Below are positions 60,239 through 64,000 of a stretch of 64,000 bases of DNA, piece by piece; within the stretch, counting starts at the first letter, position 1, and each line of letters opens with the position of its first letter. Below the pieces are notes generated by a model. The model did no database searches and was not told the origin of the DNA. It saw only the letters and a program-made list of their open reading frames with translations. Position numbers and translations under genes: made by a program. Source of the DNA: Palsa-1248 sp963737835 (GTDB lineage: Bacteria; Gemmatimonadota; Gemmatimonadetes; Gemmatimonadales; Gemmatimonadaceae); assembly GCA_963737835.1 (NCBI GenBank), contig CAVTUH010000001.1:1364001-1428000 (forward strand). The letters run 5' to 3'.

Positions 60239-61051
60239 TCAAATATTGAATTGCAGATCCGTGCTCAACAGACGGTCAGTCGTCTTGAAGCCCGGCGGTG
60301 GTTCGTTGGAGTAGCGGATTTGGTATCCGACCTTGATCGCGATGTGCCGGGACAGCGGCGCGACGAGGTCTGTCTCCGAGTTGATCAGCGAGTTCGAGAA
60401 TCTGTTCAGGTCGGAGAGATCGTCCACCGATTGCTGGAAGTAGGCATCCTTCGCGAAGGTGTATCGGTAGATGACCGCGCCGCGACCTGCAGGGTAGTTC
60501 AGCTCCACCGCCGCAGTGGACCGTTGTTCGAGGTACGACGCGCCAAGGTCGATCTCGAGCCGGTTCCGGCCGGCATTCACCGGAACGAGTGCGGCACCGA
60601 GGCCTTGCTCGAACCGCTGCTCGATCCCGGCGAACACGTTTCGATCGAACCCGAGTCGAGCATAGAGACCAACCGTCGGTGTGAACGTGTAGTCGTCGCG
60701 CAGGCTCGTCGTCCACAAACTGGTTTGGACCTTGTCGGAGACTGTGCCGTAGGTCGTGCCGAAGTCCTGACTGATTTTGTTGGTGTGGCTCGTCCAAACA
60801 GCCAGGGCGTCGGAGGCGTTCAGCGTGCTCACGTGCGTGTTACCCGACGTGCTGATGAAGCCCAGGTCCGCGTGAAAAAGCACCCAGGGTGGCGGCGCCG
60901 GTTTCGGTGTCACGGGGGCAGCAGGCTGCGTCGACAGATCAGCTGCGGCGGACGGGAGTGACTCGGTCGAGGTTGCTTGCGCGAACGACGACTGAGCGTT
61001 CACTGCGAGCAGTGTCAGGCCGATGGCGGCGAGCGATTGACGGAGAGACAA
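60239..61051 (-). CDS. DUF481/YdiY-like outer-membrane protein
   Basis: 270 residues. A signal peptide (LAAIGLTLLAVNAQSSFAQA) and a Pro-rich linker precede a beta-strand-rich domain: ADLGFISTSGNTHVSTLNAS, TTSLRDDYTFTPTVGLYARL, LGASYLEQRS and the final YSNEPPPGFKTTDRLLST ending DLQFNI. This is the DUF481 family of salt-induced outer-membrane proteins, probably a 12-strand barrel with unknown cargo. The terminal aromatic pattern fits Bam recognition. It is expressed alone, between palindromic elements. Confidence 0.88.
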   Translation of the reverse strand: MSLRQSLAAIGLTLLAVNAQSSFAQATSTESLPSAAADLSTQPAAPVTPKPAPPPWVLFHADLGFISTSGNTHVSTLNASDALAVWTSHTNKISQDFGTTYGTVSDKVQTSLWTTSLRDDYTFTPTVGLYARLGFDRNVFAGIEQRFEQGLGAALVPVNAGRNRLEIDLGASYLEQRSTAAVELNYPAGRGAVIYRYTFAKDAYFQQSVDDLSDLNRFSNSLINSETDLVAPLSRHIAIKVGYQIRYSNEPPPGFKTTDRLLSTDLQFNI

Positions 61052-61158
61052 GGGGTCGGGGGTGAAAGTTGAGTCCGAGTGACCAAGGAAGGGTAAGGCG
61101 AATCCCCGTGCTCGCCAGTAGGGCTAAGGCAACTGTCGGGCTCGGGAACAAGTCGAGA

Positions 61159-61188
61159 GGGCCAGCCGCGATGCGCTGCAGCTGGCCC
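61159..61188. terminator. GGGCCAGC hairpin between two minus-strand genes
   Basis: Arms GGGCCAGC (61159-61166) and GCTGGCCC (61181-61188). It lies downstream of the BACON-like gene and upstream of the DUF481 gene, so it would end the former. Its right half, GATGCGCTGCAGCTGGCC, resembles the interior of the 60117-60235 element (GATGCACCGCAGCTGGCC). Confidence 0.55.
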
Positions 61189-61238
61189 CCGGTGTTTGTT
61201 CCCGAATCCGGAATCCCCGGTTGCTGTTTTGCGACCCC

Positions 61239-61712
61239 TCAGGGCTGAACGACGTTCAGATGCACGGTGAGCGTGGACGTCGGCGGCCTCGCATTGAAAG
61301 CAGTCACATTCACCGTGGCGGCGTAGGTCCCCGCGCTGAGGTTGGCTGCGTTGGCCGAGAGATTGAGCGGAGTGGGCGCATTTCCCCCGGCCAGGCTCAC
61401 GGTGAGCCAGTTCGCACCGTTGCCGGAATAGGGGCCGACCGACGTGGTGAGACCGGCAAGCTCGGTCCCGACAACATTGACGACGGAGACAGCGCCCTTG
61501 GCGGTCCCGCCCGGGACGGTCGTGAGCGTAATGCTCTGCGGCTGGAACCCGATGATGGGATTGCTGGGCGGACTCGACGAGTACGTGCAGGCTCCGAGCG
61601 TGATCGCAGCGGCTGCCAGCGCAATGGATATTCGGTACGAGGCCATTCGGCGGCGCGACTGCGCCAGCGCAGTATGTACGCGGACAGCGCGCGGCGCACG
61701 GTAGATCAGCAT
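61239..61712 (-). CDS. lipoprotein with BACON/Ig-like domain
   Basis: 157 residues. A lipobox (LAAAAITLGAC) places the anchored Cys near residue 42. One Ig-like domain follows, with IIGFQPQSITLTTVPGGTAK, NGANWLTVSLAGG and LSAGTYAATVNVTAF then TLTVHLNVV, the hallmarks of BACON-type domains that are common on surface proteins of Bacteroidota and relatives. The ATG at 61712 has GGAGGG at good distance. A later ATG at 61646 would give a more usual signal peptide. It may help adhesion or binding of glycans, but that is inference. Confidence 0.75.
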   Translation of the reverse strand: MLIYRAPRAVRVHTALAQSRRRMASYRISIALAAAAITLGACTYSSSPPSNPIIGFQPQSITLTTVPGGTAKGAVSVVNVVGTELAGLTTSVGPYSGNGANWLTVSLAGGNAPTPLNLSANAANLSAGTYAATVNVTAFNARPPTSTLTVHLNVVQP

Positions 61713-61788
61713 TGCCACTCCCTCCAAACGAATCGGGGACGCCCGACGCGTCACCCGCTGTTACGTGCTCTCTCTCCTGGCCGTGCTT

Positions 61789-62043
61789 CTATTCCTTCGT
61801 CTCTCGCATGCGTGCTGCGCCAACGTGCAACGGTGCCCACCCCGGTGAATCGCTCGCCGGAAAGCTGTCGTACGACGCGGTGTCCACGACCTCATCCGCC
61901 TCGGTGGCCGGCGTCTCGACCCCTGGCGGACGCCCATGGCGGCGGCGCGCCTCGATCGCCTCCTGGGGCGAAGCCTCGCGTGGTTTCCTGGGCTCTTCCA
62001 TCAGCGTCTCGCGAACTGTGATGACCGGGACTGACGTCCACAT
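61789..62043 (-). CDS. small protein with SFPASDSPGW motif
   Basis: 84 residues. The C-terminal VDTASYDSFPASDSPGWAPL matches a short motif that I recognise in many small uncharacterised proteobacterial proteins, where the usual form is SFPASDPPAW. The N-terminal part is rich in Glu/Arg. An internal ATG at 62001 (MEEPRKP) could be the real start. It is next to two other very small genes, suggesting a group of stress-type peptides. Confidence 0.65.
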   Translation of the reverse strand: MWTSVPVITVRETLMEEPRKPREASPQEAIEARRRHGRPPGVETPATEADEVVDTASYDSFPASDSPGWAPLHVGAARMRETKE

Positions 62044-62049
62044 CCGTCG

Positions 62050-62313
62050 TCAGCGGCTCGGCCACGGACCCGACGTCGCGTACACGTGATCCACCGCCGC
62101 GTCGGCGCCAGCGTGACGCGCGCAGTGGGCGCAACAGTAGAACGTCCCGTTCGCCTCGATCCCATGACCCACGATCTTGCAGCGGCAGTGATCGCAGACC
62201 GGTGCGAGCTTGTGGATGGCGCACTCGAAGCTGTCGAATACGTGCCGCGTGCCTGCCGTGATCACCTCGAACGACAGGTAGTAGTCGTTGCCGCACACTT
62301 CGCACCGCGCCAT
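62050..62313 (-). CDS. small Cys-rich zinc-binding protein (prokaryotic metallothionein-like)
   Basis: 87 residues, nine cysteines: C4 and C7 (CEVC), C31, C40, C43, C45, C60, C61 and C64 (FYCCAHC). The motif RCEVCGNDYYLSFEVITAG with HVFDSFECAIHKLAPVCDHC and GFYCCAHC-type spacing is typical of short proteins annotated as prokaryotic metallothionein family. Such proteins bind Zn or Cd. Six bases separate it from the preceding small gene in the same direction, so they are likely one transcript. Confidence 0.8.
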   Translation of the reverse strand: MARCEVCGNDYYLSFEVITAGTRHVFDSFECAIHKLAPVCDHCRCKIVGHGIEANGTFYCCAHCARHAGADAAVDHVYATSGPWPSR

Positions 62314-62559
62314 TTGGCACCCCCGAGATCAATGTCAGTCGGCCCGGTCGCAACGGGTCGGACCACCCGCGTGCTGCCCGCCTCTTCGCGGCGATGCCGC
62401 ATACATCGCACCCATGAGTGCGATGCCGCGTCAATGTCGCGGAGCAAAAGGCTGTGTCTTTGGTTCACATAACGCATGAAGCGAACTCGGCTTCCGGGTT
62501 TGGCCCGTGGGCTCAAAGTTGCAATCGGGGTCTTGAACGCACACTCAGGAGACCCTCCA

Positions 62560-62820
62560 ATGGCCACGTCAGGCAAGAGCGGTCGAAAGACCGCTCGGAG
62601 ATCGGTTCGACGAACCCGTCGCTACGGCCCAGCCGCGAGTAAGAGCGTGGCGAGCGCTATGCGGCGCGAAAAGCGCGGCACGCTTCGGAGCGGGCGCGGA
62701 GGTAAAGGCGGCCGCGTGAAGAGCCGGAAGCAGGCAATCGCCATCGGCTTGTCCGAGGCGCGCGCAAAGGGCGCAAAGGTGCCGCGCAGGCGCAAGCGCG
62801 CAGCCACGAGCTCGCGCTAA
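62560..62820 (+). CDS. small basic protein, DUF6496-like
   Basis: 86 residues, strongly basic (Arg/Lys runs) with GGKGGRVKSRKQAIAIGLSE then ARAKGAKVPRR. The SRKQAIAIGLSEARxKGAKVP segment is the DUF6496 motif of small proteins found next to stress genes. ATG 62560 has AGGAG eight bases upstream. The charge suggests nucleic-acid binding. The longer open frame to 62476 is discarded for lack of a ribosome site. Confidence 0.75.
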   Translation: MATSGKSGRKTARRSVRRTRRYGPAASKSVASAMRREKRGTLRSGRGGKGGRVKSRKQAIAIGLSEARAKGAKVPRRRKRAATSSR

Positions 62821-62844
62821 CGCCGGAGACAGCAGCGAGAATAT

Positions 62845-62871
62845 GGCCCGCGGTCAGTTCACCCGCGGGCC
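62845..62871 (+). terminator. GGCCCGCGG hairpin after the basic protein gene
   Basis: Arms GGCCCGCGG (62845-62853) and CCGCGGGCC (62863-62871) lie about 25 bp behind the stop and are followed by GCTTTG. A simple terminator; the T run is weak. Confidence 0.6.
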
Positions 62872-62910
62872 GCTTTGCGTTGTCGCCCCAGCGTGTTGGC
62901 CCGAGCGGTT

Positions 62911-63050
62911 GGTCTACTTTCTACTTTCTGTGCCTCTGCTCTCTCGGAGCGGGCGACGCATTGCGTCGCCCCTACCCGCCCATCCACAGGATCCCGTGCG
63001 GTCGGTGCATCAACGGGGCGATGCACACGTCGCGGGCGCTTTAGCGCCCG
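62911..63050. repeat. TACTTTC array with two hairpins
   Basis: TCTACTT-TCTACTT-TC (62913-62928) begins a pyrimidine-rich array to 62945. Then come GGGCGACGCA/TGCGTCGCCC (62951-62971) with tail CTAC, and CGGGCGCT/AGCGCCCG (63033-63050). The first hairpin recurs at 23482-23502 and the second at 32745-32765. No reverse array is seen on the right. Confidence 0.8.
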
Positions 63051-63088
63051 CCCAGCCGTCTGGGTTCCGAGCTATCATTACACGCACC

Positions 63089-63361
63089 ATGCCCACGACG
63101 GACGACGACCGCGTCGCGCAGAGCTTGCGGCGGGTGGCCCACGAGGAAGAGTCGGCCCGCGGCGAGCGACGGGACGTACTCCTGGTCCTCGCGACCTGCG
63201 TCCTGTGGGCCGGATTAGGCCTGTTTCTCGTCATGTGGAGCGCCCACACCTCGAGCGTGGAACACGGACGCATCGCGCTCGGCGCCGGTGTGGTCATCGG
63301 CAACGGCGGCGTGGTCGCCACCCTCATCTATGCGTGGCACAGGGCGCAGGGGAAGCGCTGA
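63089..63361 (+). CDS. small two-helix membrane protein of unknown function
   Basis: 90 residues. A charged N-terminus (RRVAHEEESARGERRD) and two helices, VLLVLATCVLWAGLGLFLVM and IALGAGVVIGNGGVVATLIY, separated by a short His-containing loop. No family recognised. ATG 63089 gives a sensible protein; the upstream extension overlaps repeats. Confidence 0.55.
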   Translation: MPTTDDDRVAQSLRRVAHEEESARGERRDVLLVLATCVLWAGLGLFLVMWSAHTSSVEHGRIALGAGVVIGNGGVVATLIYAWHRAQGKR

Positions 63362-63428
63362 ACGAGCCGTTGCAAACCAAATCCGCCCACGTGCCATCTC
63401 ATCTGGGATCACACAACGGGGGACACGT

Positions 63429-64000
63429 ATGCCCATATCCCGGCAGCTGCGCCCCGCGTGGCTCGCAGTCCTGCTGTCGACAATGACGGCCACGGCCACT
63501 CTGAAGGGTCAAGATCGAGACGACGTGCATTGGCGCGACCAGTGTGAGCGGTCCCGTGGATCAGACGACGCCCGCTACTGCGAGGTCCGAGTCGAACGCT
63601 TGAGTGCGAGTGCTGGGAGACTTTCGGTCGATAATGACAATGGGAGCACCGAGGTCATGGGGTCGAAGGGCGACAGTATCGTCGTCCACGAGCTCATCGA
63701 GGCGCAGGGCCCCTCGACTGACGAGGCACGCGAGCTCGCCAGCCAGGTTCGCGTCACGACGACCGGCAACCAGATCACCGCCGACGGACCGTCGACATCG
63801 CATCGCCGGTCGTGGAGCGTGAGCTACCGGATCGTCGTGCCCGTGCGGTACGACCTGACGCTCACGGCACACAACGGCCCCGTGACGGTCGACGGCGTGA
63901 CGGGACGGATCCAACTCGACGCCGTCAACGGCCCCATCTCGCTCGACCGGTTGGGCGGTGACGTGCACGCGCGTGCGGAAAACGGACCACTCGATGTCAC
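63429..64000 (+). CDS. DUF4097-like exported protein, cut by window end
   Basis: The frame is open from ATG 63429 to the last base. A hydrophobic N-terminus (LRPAWLAVLLSTMTATATL) suggests export. The C-terminal part of what is visible has repeating lines such as HNGPVTVDGVTGRIQLDAV, NGPISLDRLGGDVHARAENG, the beta-helical pattern of DUF4097 (putative adhesin) proteins. A GGGGGA ribosome site lies five bases before the ATG. Function unknown. Confidence 0.75.
   Translation, partial: MPISRQLRPAWLAVLLSTMTATATLKGQDRDDVHWRDQCERSRGSDDARYCEVRVERLSASAGRLSVDNDNGSTEVMGSKGDSIVVHELIEAQGPSTDEARELASQVRVTTTGNQITADGPSTSHRRSWSVSYRIVVPVRYDLTLTAHNGPVTVDGVTGRIQLDAVNGPISLDRLGGDVHARAENGPLDV

Noticed and set aside
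1..64000. tRNA and rRNA genes, prophage or insertion sequences
   Set aside because: I found no convincing cloverleaf with T-loop motif, no rRNA signature and no transposase, integrase or phage structural gene; short tRNAs could still be missed by eye.

Overview
The window is a GC-rich, gene-dense bacterial chromosome segment. It has SusC/SusD-type outer-membrane uptake proteins, lipoproteins with typical lipoboxes, two S9 peptidases, a P1 peptidase and an amidohydrolase of secreted type, GTG/TTG starts and many 1-4 bp gene overlaps. Together these suggest a diderm, aerobic-type heterotroph, most likely Gemmatimonadota; that assignment is inference from gene content, as no rRNA or tRNA gene was recognised. 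Layout. 1-4.7 kb (+): a QueD/PTPS-like enzyme, then mobA, dacB (PBP4-type) and moeA, then a small membrane zinc-ribbon protein. 4.7-14.2 kb (-): nine packed genes running from a lipoprotein through isocitrate dehydrogenase, a metallophosphoesterase, a SprT-like protein, glutaryl-CoA-type dehydrogenase and a GT39 glycosyltransferase to etfB, etfA and ETF-quinone oxidoreductase. The last part forms a route for electrons from acyl-CoA oxidation to quinone. 14.3-17.8 kb (+): cstA with its YbdD partner, and an M20 peptidase. 17.8-22.7 kb (-): atpZ-atpI-atpB-atpE-atpF-atpH, followed by a cupin and a sugar nucleotidyltransferase instead of atpA. The AT-rich gap upstream of atpZ holds three DnaA-box-like 9-mers. 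23-32.6 kb: BsuPI lipoprotein, MoxR ATPase, MscL fused to a zinc ribbon, small unknown proteins, ketopantoate reductase, DJ-1/PfpI protein, an orphan tungstate/molybdate-binding protein, an APC permease and an aminotransferase. 32.8-43.6 kb: SDR, an aldo/keto reductase-RidA fusion, two S9 peptidases, a DMT exporter, a second APC permease, GrpB and an HExxH protein. 43.8-52.7 kb: methyltransferase, isoaspartyl peptidase, GNAT, amidohydrolase, P1 peptidase, a degenerate SDR, a polytopic membrane protein and a cupin. 52.8-64 kb: a SusD/SusC pair with a clear sigma-70-type promoter, a CHASE3-like histidine kinase, DUF481 and BACON-like surface proteins, a group of very small charged or Cys-rich proteins, and a DUF4097-like protein cut by the window end. 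Two cross-cutting signals stand out. First, intergenic gaps repeatedly carry a family of nested palindromic elements. Their arms are short arrays of a (mostly) 7-bp unit (AGAAAGG, GGGGTCA, GAAAGTA or ACGTTGG), around GC-rich hairpins, usually with a reverse-complement array on the far side. Second, four otherwise intact genes (gcdH-like, atpE, AKR-RidA, susD-like) each carry one single-base frameshift. Because atpE is among them, base-calling or assembly indels are the likelier explanation than four pseudogenes.
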